From positions 62,001 through 126,000 of the forward strand of contig JAFWIE010000007.1 of assembly GCA_017533825.1 (NCBI GenBank): a stretch of DNA of 64,000 nucleotides. Reading direction: 5' to 3'. Position 1 is the stretch's first letter. Each line of letters begins with the position of its first letter. The position numbers and the translations under genes are program-made. A model generated the notes under the pieces. That model worked only from the letters and a program-made list of their open reading frames with translations. It made no database searches and was not told the origin of the DNA. This document shows, one piece after another, positions 34,133-44,620 of the stretch. This stretch comes from Atopobiaceae bacterium. GTDB lineage: Bacteria; Actinomycetota; Coriobacteriia; Coriobacteriales; Atopobiaceae.

Positions 34133-35974
34133 ATGAGCGGAAGATTGACTAGTTGTAAGAGGGGCGTGCGGGCATTCTTGTCACTGGTGCTATCAGCCAC
34201 GATGGTTGTGGGCGGTGTGCCTGCTTTGGCAGTTGAGGAGGTGGCTGTTGAAGGTGACGAAGTCGTTCCGACGCTTCGGGAAGAGGTCGTGGGCGAAGAG
34301 GATTTGGATGCTGAGCCTATCGAGGTGGATGGTCTTCCCGTTGATGGGAAAGGGATAGAGGAAGAGGCGCTGGTGGAGGAGAATGCTCTGGCGGCGGACT
34401 CCGATGCAGTCACTGAGGAGCCTCTTGCAGAGGAAGCGGCAATTGAGGCAGAAGATGAATCGCAAGATGCCAAGGTAGAGTCGGCAGAGCAGCTATTCCT
34501 TTCGCCGCAGTCGACGGCGACTTCCGGCACAATCGGTACGTGTATGTGGAATATTGACTCGAATGGCTGCCTTACCATCAAGCCCGAGAATGGAAAGACC
34601 GGGAAGCTGCCGGATTATAGTGAAATAGACGAAAGTTATACGACTGAATATAGTAGCAGTGGTGACGGTGTCGTTGTGAACGGTGGTTCTAGCGCCTTAG
34701 GAAACTACTGGCCATGGGCGCATAACGAATCCGTCAAAAGCGTCAAAATCGAGGGCAGAGTCATATGTGCTCCCAATTCTATGTGGTTGTTTGGGGATTT
34801 GTACAATGCGATCACAATGGACCTGGACGGTCTAGATACTTCTCAAGTGACCTCTATGAACAGAATGTTCGTTGGGTGCGGTAATCTTAAATCGCTAGAC
34901 CTTAGTGGCTTCAATACCTCAAATGTCACAGATATGACTTATATGTTCTGGTTGTCATATGGTAACGCTAGCATTGAGTCACTCGATGTCTCGTCATTCG
35001 ACATGTCAAATGTGAGTAGTGCGGGGATCATGTACTATTCCTGCTCAAATCTGAAGAAGTGGACAGTCGGCGCAGGTTGTAGAACAAAGTGCGGAGACGA
35101 AATTCTAGTTCCAGTGGCTTCGTCTTCTAATGGTAAATGGTGGTCCTTCGCTGCGCAGAAGTGGTTCACCCCTGACCAAATCGCTTCCTCTCGCTCCGGT
35201 ATTGCGGATACGTACACCTCCACGCCGACGTACAACCTCTCTAAAGCGAGCATCTCGGTCGCGAAGGGCTTCAGTTATACCTACAACGGTGCTGCACGCA
35301 AGCCCGAGCCCACGGTGAAGCTCGGCTCGACGATCCTCAAGGCCGGTACTCACTATGTCGTGAGCTACAAAAACAACGTGAACGCCGGCACAGCGACCGT
35401 CACGGTTACGGGCAAGGGTGCTCATAAGGGTGCCAAGTCCGCAACCTTTACGATTAAGCCCGTGAGCATCGCCGAAGCTAAGATTGCCAGCATAAAGAAC
35501 AAAGCATACACGGGCAAGCTTCTCAAGCCCGCTCCCAAGGTGGTCTTGGGTGGCAAGACGCTCAAGAAGGGCACTGACTACACGCTGAGCTACAAGAAGA
35601 ACCGAAAGGTGGGCGTGGCAACTGTCATCGTCACCGGTAAGGGCAACTACGAGGGCGTCGCCAAGAAGACCTTCAAGATCATACCGAAGGCGACGAGCAT
35701 AAAGGGTCTGACGGCGAAGAAGAAGTCCTTCTCCGTCAAGTGGGCTAAGCGTTCGGCCCAGACTACTGGCTACCAAGTGCAGTATGCCACCAACGCCTCG
35801 TTTACCAAGGGCAAGAAGACCGTCAAGGTCACCAAGGCAAGCATCGTCTCGCGGAAGGTGAGCGGCCTCAAGGCAAAGAAGAAGTACTACGTGCGCGTGC
35901 GCACCTATCACGTGGTGGGCGGGAAGACCTACTACAGTGCGTGGAGCGCAAAGAAGGCCGTGATCACGAAGTAG
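34133..35974 (+). CDS. BspA-like (DUF285) secreted surface protein
   Basis: A 613-residue exported protein. Its signal peptide ends about residue 33 (VPALA). A very acidic region (about 34-125) follows, then a DUF285/BspA-type segment (about 230-290) with SLDLSGFNTSNVTDMTYMF-like units. Two bacterial Ig-like repeats come next (about 370-525, SYTYNGAARKPEPTVKLGST and a second related copy), and a basic fibronectin III-like end (LKAKKKYYVRVRTYHVVGGK). There is no LPXTG motif or C-terminal membrane helix; the basic end may hold it to the wall. The middle (about 34.6-35.1 kb) is AT-richer than the ends, suggesting a mosaic origin. The ribosome site (GAGGAGAAGG) is rather far from the ATG. Confidence 0.85.
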   Translation: MSGRLTSCKRGVRAFLSLVLSATMVVGGVPALAVEEVAVEGDEVVPTLREEVVGEEDLDAEPIEVDGLPVDGKGIEEEALVEENALAADSDAVTEEPLAEEAAIEAEDESQDAKVESAEQLFLSPQSTATSGTIGTCMWNIDSNGCLTIKPENGKTGKLPDYSEIDESYTTEYSSSGDGVVVNGGSSALGNYWPWAHNESVKSVKIEGRVICAPNSMWLFGDLYNAITMDLDGLDTSQVTSMNRMFVGCGNLKSLDLSGFNTSNVTDMTYMFWLSYGNASIESLDVSSFDMSNVSSAGIMYYSCSNLKKWTVGAGCRTKCGDEILVPVASSSNGKWWSFAAQKWFTPDQIASSRSGIADTYTSTPTYNLSKASISVAKGFSYTYNGAARKPEPTVKLGSTILKAGTHYVVSYKNNVNAGTATVTVTGKGAHKGAKSATFTIKPVSIAEAKIASIKNKAYTGKLLKPAPKVVLGGKTLKKGTDYTLSYKKNRKVGVATVIVTGKGNYEGVAKKTFKIIPKATSIKGLTAKKKSFSVKWAKRSAQTTGYQVQYATNASFTKGKKTVKVTKASIVSRKVSGLKAKKKYYVRVRTYHVVGGKTYYSAWSAKKAVITK

Positions 35975-36000
35975 AGGCCACGGACAACGCGACTTCTCTT

Positions 36001-36050
36001 GGCGCATCGCTACGGAAGTGAATTCAACCACACTTTCGTAACGATGCGCC
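36001..36050 (+). terminator. Long hairpin after the surface-protein gene
   Basis: A stem of about 20 bp (GGCGCATCG at 36001-36009 with CGATGCGCC at 36042-36050, extended inward with two imperfect pairs) has an 8-base loop. The sequence after it is only mildly T-rich. Confidence 0.6.
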
Positions 36051-36123
36051 TTGGCATGACTGTTTCGCTTACGCATCGTTTCGTTACCGGTGGGTTTCCT
36101 TGCTGAGCGACACATGTCATTCG

Positions 36124-36132
36124 TGCTATATT
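36124..36132 (+). promoter_or_regulatory. Extended -10 promoter of the trp operon
   Basis: TGCTATATT matches an extended -10 element and lies just upstream of the T-box leader. A TTGCTG is present 18 bases before the TG, farther than usual for a -35. Confidence 0.5.
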
Positions 36133-36138
36133 CTCAAG

Positions 36139-36421
36139 AGTAATACAAACCGATGAGGCGGAAGGTAGACGTCACACGCGCGAGGAGCGAGCCTGGGACG
36201 GTGCGAGCCGGGACGAGATGCGGGACGTTGATTGGGCCGCCGAGGGCGCACCGAACGGCGGGCAAGGGATGCCCAGTAGGCTGCGACGTAGGGCACACGT
36301 CACGTGCCGGGGGTGTGTTGGCACCCTGCAAAGTGCGTGGGCGTACGCCCGCGAACCAAGGTGGCACCGCGAGCCTTTGGCCCGTCCTTGGATGCATTGG
36401 CGTCTGGGGCGGGCCTTTTGT
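36139..36421 (+). promoter_or_regulatory. T-box leader (tRNA-Trp sensing, inferred) of the trp operon
   Basis: The leader contains the T-box core AAGGTGGCACCGCG at 36358-36371, near-identical to the conserved T-box sequence that pairs with the tRNA acceptor end. A rho-independent terminator follows at 36379-36419 (GGCCCG stem closing with CGGGCC and then TTTT). The 215 bases before the T-box are GC-rich and highly structured, as expected for stem I to stem III. Position before trpE argues for tRNA-Trp as ligand; I could not place the UGG specifier codon with confidence. Uncharged tRNA would favour read-through. Confidence 0.9.
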
Positions 36422-36450
36422 GTGCCTGCCCATTGGGAAGGGGGTTGTGG

Positions 36451-37947
36451 ATGATTCCCAGCTTGGAAGAGGTACGCGCGCTTCTCGACGAGGGGTATCG
36501 CCGTGTGCCCGTTGCGCGCGAGTTGTATGCCGACAGCTTCACGACCATCGAAGTGCTGCGCGCCTTGCGGCAGGCAAGCAATCACGTGTTCCTGCTCGAA
36601 AGTGCGGAGTCGGATCAGCGATGGGGGCGGTATTCGTTCCTCGGCTACGACCCCAGCATGGAGATCACGTGCCTGGATGGTGAGCTGACGGTGCGCACGG
36701 GCGTGGGTACGGGAGAGCGTCACGTCGAGACGCGCCATGTGGAGCATCCTGGTCCCTACCTTCGTGAAGTCATCGCGGCCCATCGCTCGCCGCGAATCGA
36801 GGGGTTGCCGCCCTTCACGGGGGGACTCGTGGGCTACTTCGCCTACGACTACCTCAAGTACGCGGAACCATGCTTGCGCCGCGATGGTTTGGGTCACGAG
36901 GACTTCCTGGACATGGACCTGATGCTCTTCGACAAGGTCGTGGCGTTCGACTCATACCGCCAGCACGTCATTCTCATCTGTGGCGTTGCGCCGCTGTGCA
37001 CGGATGACGTGGAGGAGGCATATGCCGAGGCGTTGGGCACGCTCGACGAAATGGAGCGGCTGCTACGCACGGGAGAGCGACGCCAGTTCGAGCCGCTTCG
37101 CCTTCTACGCGACCTCGAGCCGCGCTATTCGCGTGATGAGTTCTGTGGCATGGTGCGCAAGGCACAACACCACATCCGCGAGGGGGACATCTTCCAAGTG
37201 GTGCTCTCCGACCCGCTTACGGCACCTGCGGAGGGAAGCCTCTTCGACGCGTATCGTGTGCTGCGATGCACGAATCCCTCTCCCTACATGTTCTACTTCA
37301 CGAGCGACGACGTCGAGATTGCTGGCGCAAGCCCCGAGACGCTCGTCAAGCTAACGGACGGGCGGCTGTATACCTATCCGCTGGCCGGTACCCGTCCCCG
37401 TGGGACAACGCGTGCTGCCGACAAGGCGCTCGAGGCCGAGCTTTTGGTGGACGAGAAGGAGCTGGCAGAGCACAACATGCTCGTGGACCTCGGTCGCAAC
37501 GACCTCGGTCGAATCGCACAGCTTGGCACGGTTGAGGTGGAGCGCTACCAGGAGGTGTTGAGGTTCTCCCATGTGATGCACATCGGCTCCACGGTAGCCG
37601 CGACCATCGATGAGCGCTACGACGCGGTGGATGCCGTGGACTCCATCCTGCCTGCCGGCACGCTTTCGGGCGCTCCCAAGCTGCGGGCTTGCCAAATCAT
37701 CCAGAGCTTGGAAGGGTCGAAGCGCGGAATCTATGGTGGAGCAATCGGCTATCTGGACTTTGCGGGCAACCTCGACACTTGCATCGGTATTCGGCTCGCC
37801 TACCAGAAGAACGGTGAGGTGTGCGTGCAGTCTGGCGCAGGCATCGTGATGGACTCGATTCCCGAGAAGGAATTCGAGGAGTGCCAGAACAAGGCCCGTG
37901 CCGTGGTCTCGGCACTACGCGAGGCGGAAGGGGGCTTGGACGCATGA
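36451..37947 (+). CDS. trpE: Anthranilate synthase component I
   Basis: Converts chorismate and ammonia (from TrpG) to anthranilate, the first step of tryptophan synthesis. The 498-residue protein has the N-terminal regulatory domain with LLESAESDQRWGRYSF, which carries the LLES feedback-site motif. The chorismate-binding C-terminus contains GDIFQVVLSDPL, SPETLVKL, YPLAGTRPRG and LPAGTLSGAPKLRA. The start at 36451 follows AAGGGGG; upstream in-frame sequence belongs to the T-box terminator. The stop overlaps trpG by ATGA. Regulation is presumably by the T-box and by tryptophan feedback. Confidence 0.96.
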   Translation: MIPSLEEVRALLDEGYRRVPVARELYADSFTTIEVLRALRQASNHVFLLESAESDQRWGRYSFLGYDPSMEITCLDGELTVRTGVGTGERHVETRHVEHPGPYLREVIAAHRSPRIEGLPPFTGGLVGYFAYDYLKYAEPCLRRDGLGHEDFLDMDLMLFDKVVAFDSYRQHVILICGVAPLCTDDVEEAYAEALGTLDEMERLLRTGERRQFEPLRLLRDLEPRYSRDEFCGMVRKAQHHIREGDIFQVVLSDPLTAPAEGSLFDAYRVLRCTNPSPYMFYFTSDDVEIAGASPETLVKLTDGRLYTYPLAGTRPRGTTRAADKALEAELLVDEKELAEHNMLVDLGRNDLGRIAQLGTVEVERYQEVLRFSHVMHIGSTVAATIDERYDAVDAVDSILPAGTLSGAPKLRACQIIQSLEGSKRGIYGGAIGYLDFAGNLDTCIGIRLAYQKNGEVCVQSGAGIVMDSIPEKEFEECQNKARAVVSALREAEGGLDA

Positions 37948-38546
37948 TCGTGCTCGTGGACAACTATGACAGCTTTTCGTACAACCTGTATCAACTCTTG
38001 GGCTCAGTGGGGGCTGAGGTCGAAGTCGTGCGCAACGATGCGTTGAGCGTCGCCGAGCTGGCGGCAATGGGGCCGGGTGGCGTCGTGCTCTCTCCGGGAC
38101 CAGGCCGTCCTGCCGAGGCGGGTATCTGCGAAGACGTGGTGCGTGAGCTTTCGGGGAAGGTGCCCATCCTGGGCGTGTGCTTGGGCCACCAGGCAATCTG
38201 CGAAGCGTTCGGCGGGCGCGTGACGTATGCGCCACAGATAATGCATGGTAAGTCCTCGTATGCCATTGTCGATCGTACTTGTCCGCTCTTTGCTTCGCTG
38301 GAGCCTGTCGTGCAGGTGGGGCGTTACCATTCGCTGGCTGCAGATACGGCGACGCTACCAGGCTGCCTCAAGGTGACGGCACACACCTCGGCGGGCGAGG
38401 TGATGGCGGTGAGCCATGTGGCTCATCCCACCTTTGGTGTGCAGTTCCATCCCGAGTCCATCCTCACGCCCGACGGCCGTGCCATGGCTGCCGGGTTCAT
38501 GGGGGTCATCGCCGGTTTGTCTCACGAGGACTGCCCAAAAACATGA
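37944..38546 (+). CDS. trpG: Anthranilate synthase component II (glutamine amidotransferase)
   Basis: Supplies ammonia from glutamine to TrpE. The 200-residue class I amidotransferase starts MIVLVDNYDSFSYNL and has the nucleophile motif GVCLGHQ and the His-Glu pair in FGVQFHPES. It may also serve p-aminobenzoate synthesis, as in other bacteria with a single TrpG; that is not visible here. The ATG overlaps the trpE stop. The coding sequence ends in a 219-base gap before trpD, which is unusual for this otherwise tightly packed operon. Confidence 0.95.
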   Translation: MIVLVDNYDSFSYNLYQLLGSVGAEVEVVRNDALSVAELAAMGPGGVVLSPGPGRPAEAGICEDVVRELSGKVPILGVCLGHQAICEAFGGRVTYAPQIMHGKSSYAIVDRTCPLFASLEPVVQVGRYHSLAADTATLPGCLKVTAHTSAGEVMAVSHVAHPTFGVQFHPESILTPDGRAMAAGFMGVIAGLSHEDCPKT

Positions 38547-38557
38547 GCCACGTTCGC

Positions 38558-38655
38558 CGAAGTGTACATTCTGCAAGCAGAGAACATCTTTGATGAAAGA
38601 AACCGCAGGTAAACAAGCACATGCTTGCGAGTAATGATGCAGAATGTACACTTCG
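38558..38655 (+). repeat. Long-armed inverted repeat between trpG and trpD
   Basis: Arms of 18 bases match perfectly (CGAAGTGTACATTCTGCA at 38558-38575 and its inverse at 38638-38655). The 62-base loop itself contains a small AAGCACATGCTT hairpin. No T-run follows. Confidence 0.9.
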
Positions 38656-38682
38656 CGGGGCAGGTCATGGGCTGCCGCGGAC

Positions 38683-38718
38683 AGCTTCTGCAACCCACAG
38701 AGCTTCTGCAACCCACAG
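38683..38718 (+). repeat. 18-bp perfect tandem duplication upstream of trpD
   Basis: AGCTTCTGCAACCCACAG occurs twice back to back (38683-38700 and 38701-38718), 48 bases before the trpD start. Confidence 0.95.
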
Positions 38719-38765
38719 GATGAATGGTCAAATTGTTGTGTGTTTACTGAAGAAGGGAGAAAGCA

Positions 38766-39788
38766 ATGATCAAGGAAGCCATCGAGAAGATCGTCATGAA
38801 GGAAGACCTCACGTACGACGAGGCCTACACCGTGATGCACGAGATCATGGAGGGCAAGACGTCGGCCACACAGAACGCGGCCTTCTTGGCAGCGCTCTCG
38901 ACGAAGAGTGCCAAGGCCGAGACCATCGATGAGATAAGCGGCTGCGCCGAGGCCATGCGCGAGCTCGCCACGCCGGTCGAGCATCCCGGCATGGATGTGC
39001 TGGAGATCGTGGGAACGGGCGGAGACCGTTCGAACACCTTCAACATCTCCACTACCGCAGCCCTCATCTGCGCTGCGGCGGGCGTCAAGGTCGCGAAGCA
39101 CGGCAACCGAGCTGCGAGCTCACAGTGCGGTACCGCCGACTGTCAGGAGGCGCTGGGCGTGCAGATTGCACAGGATCCCGATTTGTGCCGTCGCTTGCTC
39201 GACGAGGTGGGCATCTGCTTCCTCTTTGCCCAGAAGTATCACCCGGCGATGCGCTTTGTGGGCCCCATCCGGCGCGAGCTGGGCATCAGGACGGTCTTCA
39301 ACATCCTAGGGCCACTCACCAATCCGGCCCGACCGGCGTTCTATCTGCTTGGTGTCTACGACGAGTACCTCGTTGAGCCCATCGCCAAGGTCATGTGTGC
39401 GCTTGGTGTGAGGCGAGCGTTCGTGGTGTACGGCCAAGACCGCATGGACGAGGTGTCGCTCTCTGCACCGACTACCGTCTGCGAGCTGCGTGATGGCTAC
39501 TACCGCACGAGCGTCGTCACGCCGGAGGAGTTCGGCTTCGTACGCTGCGAGAAGGCGGAGCTCCTAGGTGGGACGCCCGAGGAGAACGCCGCGACAATTC
39601 GTGCTATCTTTGACGGGCGCGAGATGGGTCCGAAGCGTGACGCGTCTGTGCTCAACGCCGCCTTTGCGCTGGTTGCGGCCGGTGCGGCGCCAGATTTCCA
39701 GAGCGGCATCGACCTTGCGCGCGAGCAGATAGAGAGCGGGCGGGCCGCCGCGACGCTCGACGCCTTCGTCGAGGCGAGCAATCGGTAG
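38766..39788 (+). CDS. trpD: Anthranilate phosphoribosyltransferase
   Basis: Joins anthranilate to PRPP, step two of tryptophan synthesis. The 340-residue protein has the usual glycine-rich PRPP-binding segment [14 protein letters not shown], then [21 protein letters not shown] and the metal-site region [13 protein letters not shown]. Length and order are typical. GGGAGAAAG lies before the ATG. The gene follows the structured gap after trpG, so its expression relative to trpEG may be set there. Confidence 0.96.
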   Translation: MIKEAIEKIVMKEDLTYDEAYTVMHEIMEGKTSATQNAAFLAALSTKSAKAETIDEISGCAEAMRELATPVEHPGMDVLEIVGTGGDRSNTFNISTTAALICAAAGVKVAKHGNRAASSQCGTADCQEALGVQIAQDPDLCRRLLDEVGICFLFAQKYHPAMRFVGPIRRELGIRTVFNILGPLTNPARPAFYLLGVYDEYLVEPIAKVMCALGVRRAFVVYGQDRMDEVSLSAPTTVCELRDGYYRTSVVTPEEFGFVRCEKAELLGGTPEENAATIRAIFDGREMGPKRDASVLNAAFALVAAGAAPDFQSGIDLAREQIESGRAAATLDAFVEASNR

Positions 39789-39836
39789 GCCGAGACGGCA
39801 GGGAGTCATGTCCCGGGTCTCGAGGAGGTGCATGAC

Positions 39837-40630
39837 GTGGGAACCATCCTAGATAGAATCGCGGCGCGCACGCGCGAGAACTGTGCGCAGGCGCGTCGCC
39901 TACGCTCGACGGCAGAGGTCGCGGAGCGTGCGCGTGCCTTGGCAGAGGAGGAGAGAACGTTCGCCTTCCCGTTCGAGCGCGCCCTGCGCGCGTCGGGCAT
40001 GAGCTTCATCTGCGAGTGCAAGAAGGCCTCGCCGTCGAAGGGGGTCATCGTCGAAGACTTCGATCCCGTCAGCATCGCACGTGCCTACGAGGAGGCCGGC
40101 GCGGCGGCGGTGAGCGTGCTTACAGAGCCGTTCTCCTTTGAGGGAAACACTCAGTACCTTGCCGACGTCTCCTCTGCCGTGGACATCCCCGCCCTGCGCA
40201 AGGACTTTGTGGTGGACGAGCTAATGATCTACGAGGCGAAGGTCCTTGGTGCGAGTGCGGTGCTCCTCATATGCGCGATTCTCGACAATGAGGAGCTGCG
40301 GCGGTACGTGGCGCTCTGCCATGAGCTGGGTCTCTCGGCACTGGTGGAGGCGTACGAGCCGGATGAGGTGCCGCGGGCGTTGGCCGCTGGCGCGCGCGTG
40401 GTGGGCGTCAACAACCGCGACCTGCGGACCTTCGAGGTGGACTTCGGGCGCAGCATCGATTTGCGTCCGCTCGTCGGTCCGGACCGGGCCTTCGTGAGCG
40501 AGAGCGGTGTGGAGACGGCAGAGGACGTGGCGCGCCTTGCGGAAGCGGGAGTCGATGCCGTGCTCATCGGCGAGACGCTCATGCGTGCGCAAGACAAGCG
40601 TGCTGCGCTCGACGGGCTAAGGAGCGGGCT

Positions 40631-40634
<4 letters not shown>
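39837..40634 (+). CDS. trpC: Indole-3-glycerol phosphate synthase
   Basis: Closes the indole ring, step four of the pathway. The 265-residue TIM-barrel protein has [30 protein letters not shown] with the catalytic Lys, [14 protein letters not shown] and [11 protein letters not shown]. The GTG at 39837 was chosen because GAGGAGG ends 8 bases before it. A GTG at 39828 overlaps the ribosome site, and the ATG at 39832 is out of frame. The stop overlaps the trpFB start by ATGA. Confidence 0.95.
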
Positions 40635-42488
<1,854 letters not shown>

Positions 42489-42496
<8 letters not shown>

Positions 42497-43280
42497 AATC
42501 GCCGATGCCTTTGCCGCAAGTCCCAACGGCAAGGCCTTCATACCGTTCATCACGGCGGGTGACCCCACGCTTGCAGTCACAGAGAAGCTCGTGCTTGCCA
42601 TGGCAGATGCCGGGGCAGACCTCATTGAGCTCGGCATTCCCTTCAGCGACCCGACGGCTGAGGGGCCAGTCATTCAGGATGCGAACTTGCGGGCGTTGCG
42701 CAACCGCGTGACGACAGATGACGTGTTTGCCATGGTGGAACGCGTGCGTGCGTGCTCCGACGTGCCCCTAGTGATAATGACCTATGCCAATGTGGTGTTC
42801 TCGTACGGCATCGAGCGATTCGCCGCACGTCAGGCCGAGCTGGGCATGGGGGGCGTCATCCTGCCCGACGTGCCGCATGAGGAGAAGGAGGAGTTTGACG
42901 TGCCCTTCTCGGCGGCGGGCCTCGACGTGGTGAGCCTCATCGCGCCCACGTCTCACGAGCGCATCCGTTCTATTGCGGCCGACGCCAAGGGGTTCGTCTA
43001 CTGCGTGAGCTCGCTGGGCGTCACGGGCGTGCGCTCCCAGATAACCACCGACATCGGGGCAATGGTCTCGCTCGTCAAGGACGTGCGCCCCGATTTGCCG
43101 TGTGCCGTCGGCTTTGGTATTTCCACGCCTGAGCAGGCGGCGCGTATGGCGGCGGCCAGCGACGGAGCCATTGTGGGGTCGGCCATCGTCAAGCTGATAG
43201 GCGAGCTGAGGGAGGGCTGCGTCGAGCCGGTTGCGACCTACGTGCGCGACCTCGCCGCTGCCGTGCATTCCGCGAGATAG
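42489..43280 (+). CDS. trpA: Tryptophan synthase alpha chain
   Basis: Cleaves indole-3-glycerol phosphate to indole, which is passed to TrpB. The 263-residue TIM barrel has the substrate and catalytic segments [29 protein letters not shown] with catalytic Glu, [15 protein letters not shown], and [13 protein letters not shown]. Its ATG lies 8 bases inside the end of trpFB, after GAGGGGAGG. It is the last gene of the operon and is followed by a strong terminator. Confidence 0.96.
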
Positions 43281-43323
43281 TTTGCACAAGGGAGGCTGGC
43301 CCTTTAGTGAGGCTTTTCCTAAG

Positions 43324-43358
43324 GGAGCACCCCTTGCACAAAGGGGGTGCTCCTTGTG
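43324..43358. terminator. Terminator of the trp operon
   Basis: A stem of about 12 bp (GGAGCACCCCTT at 43324-43335 with the inverse ending at 43353) is followed by TTGTGT. It may also end the convergent gene that begins at 44393. Confidence 0.85.
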
Positions 43359-44393
43359 TCATCGCGCTTGGATTCCTGCCATGAGGTAGGCCTTGGCGTC
43401 AAGGGGTTTGCCGTCGCGCCAACGCAACTTAATGAATGCAGGGAAGCAGTAGAGCAAGTGGCTGTCATTGCCCTGAGAGAGGCGCTTTGCGAAGGCCGTC
43501 TCCTCGAGCGTGCGCCAGCGTCCGTCGGCAAGGCCCCACGCCTCCACTTGGCGCATCAGGTCGCCCGCGGCGCCGTCGATACGGTAGCTTCTCTCCATGT
43601 CGTCACCAGGGGCGGTAAAGCGTAGGCTTGCACCAAATGTGCTGCCCAAACGTCCCGCTGCCCCGACCTCAAGCTGGAACTCCAGCGCGAAGGGCGTACG
43701 CGCAAGGTACTGGCATCGCTCGAGAAGCGTCTCGCCCATGTCCTCGATGCCGACCGCGCGCAGATGCTCCTCGAGCAGCGTGATGTCGTCCGCGTAGGCG
43801 CGCTGTGTCTGACGTCTCGGTATGCACTCGACGTGCATAGGTGGGGTGACGTCATCTGCCGCGAGCGTCGTTCGGTGCGACTCTGCCCACTTCCTCGTCG
43901 GGAAGACACCCGTGTAGCACGGGTACCAATCCTCTGGTAGCCGCTCCATCAGTGCGCGATACGCTTCGATCGCCTCCGGTGCCCCGGCAGCCTCGAGAAA
44001 ATCGTACGATGTCTGTGGATTCTCACTATCTACGAGGAGTTGTATGGCTGGTGCGGTGGCGTCGCCAGAGCCGATATCCCAGCTCAGTGCCAGTTGGCGC
44101 ACGTTGTCCTGTCGTGCGAACCACGCAAAGGTCTCGGGATAACCACCCGTCGTGCTCGGATCGAAGCTCATGGTGGGGTCAAGATCGTCGCGAGAGGTGA
44201 GTGCATGCAGGTCGAACCATGGGTCTCCCAGGAGCGGGAGCTCGAACCAGAGCTCGGGTAACGCGCTGCATGCGTTGCTGCGCCGGAATGCCTCGAGTGC
44301 TTGCGGTGCATAATCGCCAAAGAGCACTCGATCGCGGCCGTCCTTGGCCGCAAGTGCGTAGATGACTTGGTAGAGTAGCTCGTTGCTTGGCAT
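43359..44393 (-). CDS. Conserved-looking protein of unknown function
   Basis: A 344-residue soluble protein that I do not assign to a named family. It is rich in aromatic residues and contains LPELWFELPLLGDPWFDLHAL near the start (split here as LPELWFELPLLG and DPWFDLHAL). It also has MSFDPSTTGGYPETFAWFA, LALSWDIGSG, and near the end LLYCFPAFIKLRWRDGKPLD. There is no signal peptide or membrane segment. AAGGAGAG precedes the ATG at 44393; the longer open frame adds unrelated sequence. It is convergent with the trp operon and shares its terminator region. The acyltransferase gene behind it ends 198 bases upstream. Confidence 0.8.
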   Translation of the reverse strand: MPSNELLYQVIYALAAKDGRDRVLFGDYAPQALEAFRRSNACSALPELWFELPLLGDPWFDLHALTSRDDLDPTMSFDPSTTGGYPETFAWFARQDNVRQLALSWDIGSGDATAPAIQLLVDSENPQTSYDFLEAAGAPEAIEAYRALMERLPEDWYPCYTGVFPTRKWAESHRTTLAADDVTPPMHVECIPRRQTQRAYADDITLLEEHLRAVGIEDMGETLLERCQYLARTPFALEFQLEVGAAGRLGSTFGASLRFTAPGDDMERSYRIDGAAGDLMRQVEAWGLADGRWRTLEETAFAKRLSQGNDSHLLYCFPAFIKLRWRDGKPLDAKAYLMAGIQAR

Positions 44394-44502
44394 GTGTCTC
44401 TCCTTGCGTTGGAGATGCGGGCTTCGGTCATCAATTGTACGCCCCCATCGTCGGTCTGTCCTATTGAGGCGCCAGGCGATGGGGTGTGCCACAGGGAGAT
44501 TC

Positions 44503-44536
44503 CAAGCCTGCGACCCGAGGAGGAGTCGCAGGCTTG
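44503..44536 (-). terminator. Hairpin after the acyltransferase gene
   Basis: An 11- to 12-bp stem (CAAGCCTGCGAC with GTCGCAGGCTTG) has an 8- to 10-base loop. On the minus strand it lies just beyond the duplicated gene end. Its T-run is weak. Confidence 0.65.
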
Positions 44537-44544
44537 TGAACGAA

Positions 44545-44620
44545 GTGCCGAGCTATTCCGTCGTGCCTCCGGCGTCGATGAGGTGCCGAGCTATTCCGTC
44601 GTGCCTCCGGCGTCGATGAG
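44545..44620 (-). repeat. 38-bp tandem duplication covering the 3' end of the acyltransferase gene
   Basis: Two perfect 38-base copies lie side by side (44545-44582 and 44583-44620). The second contains the real stop codon and the last codons (IDAGGTTE); the first is an untranslated copy beyond the stop. Confidence 0.95.
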
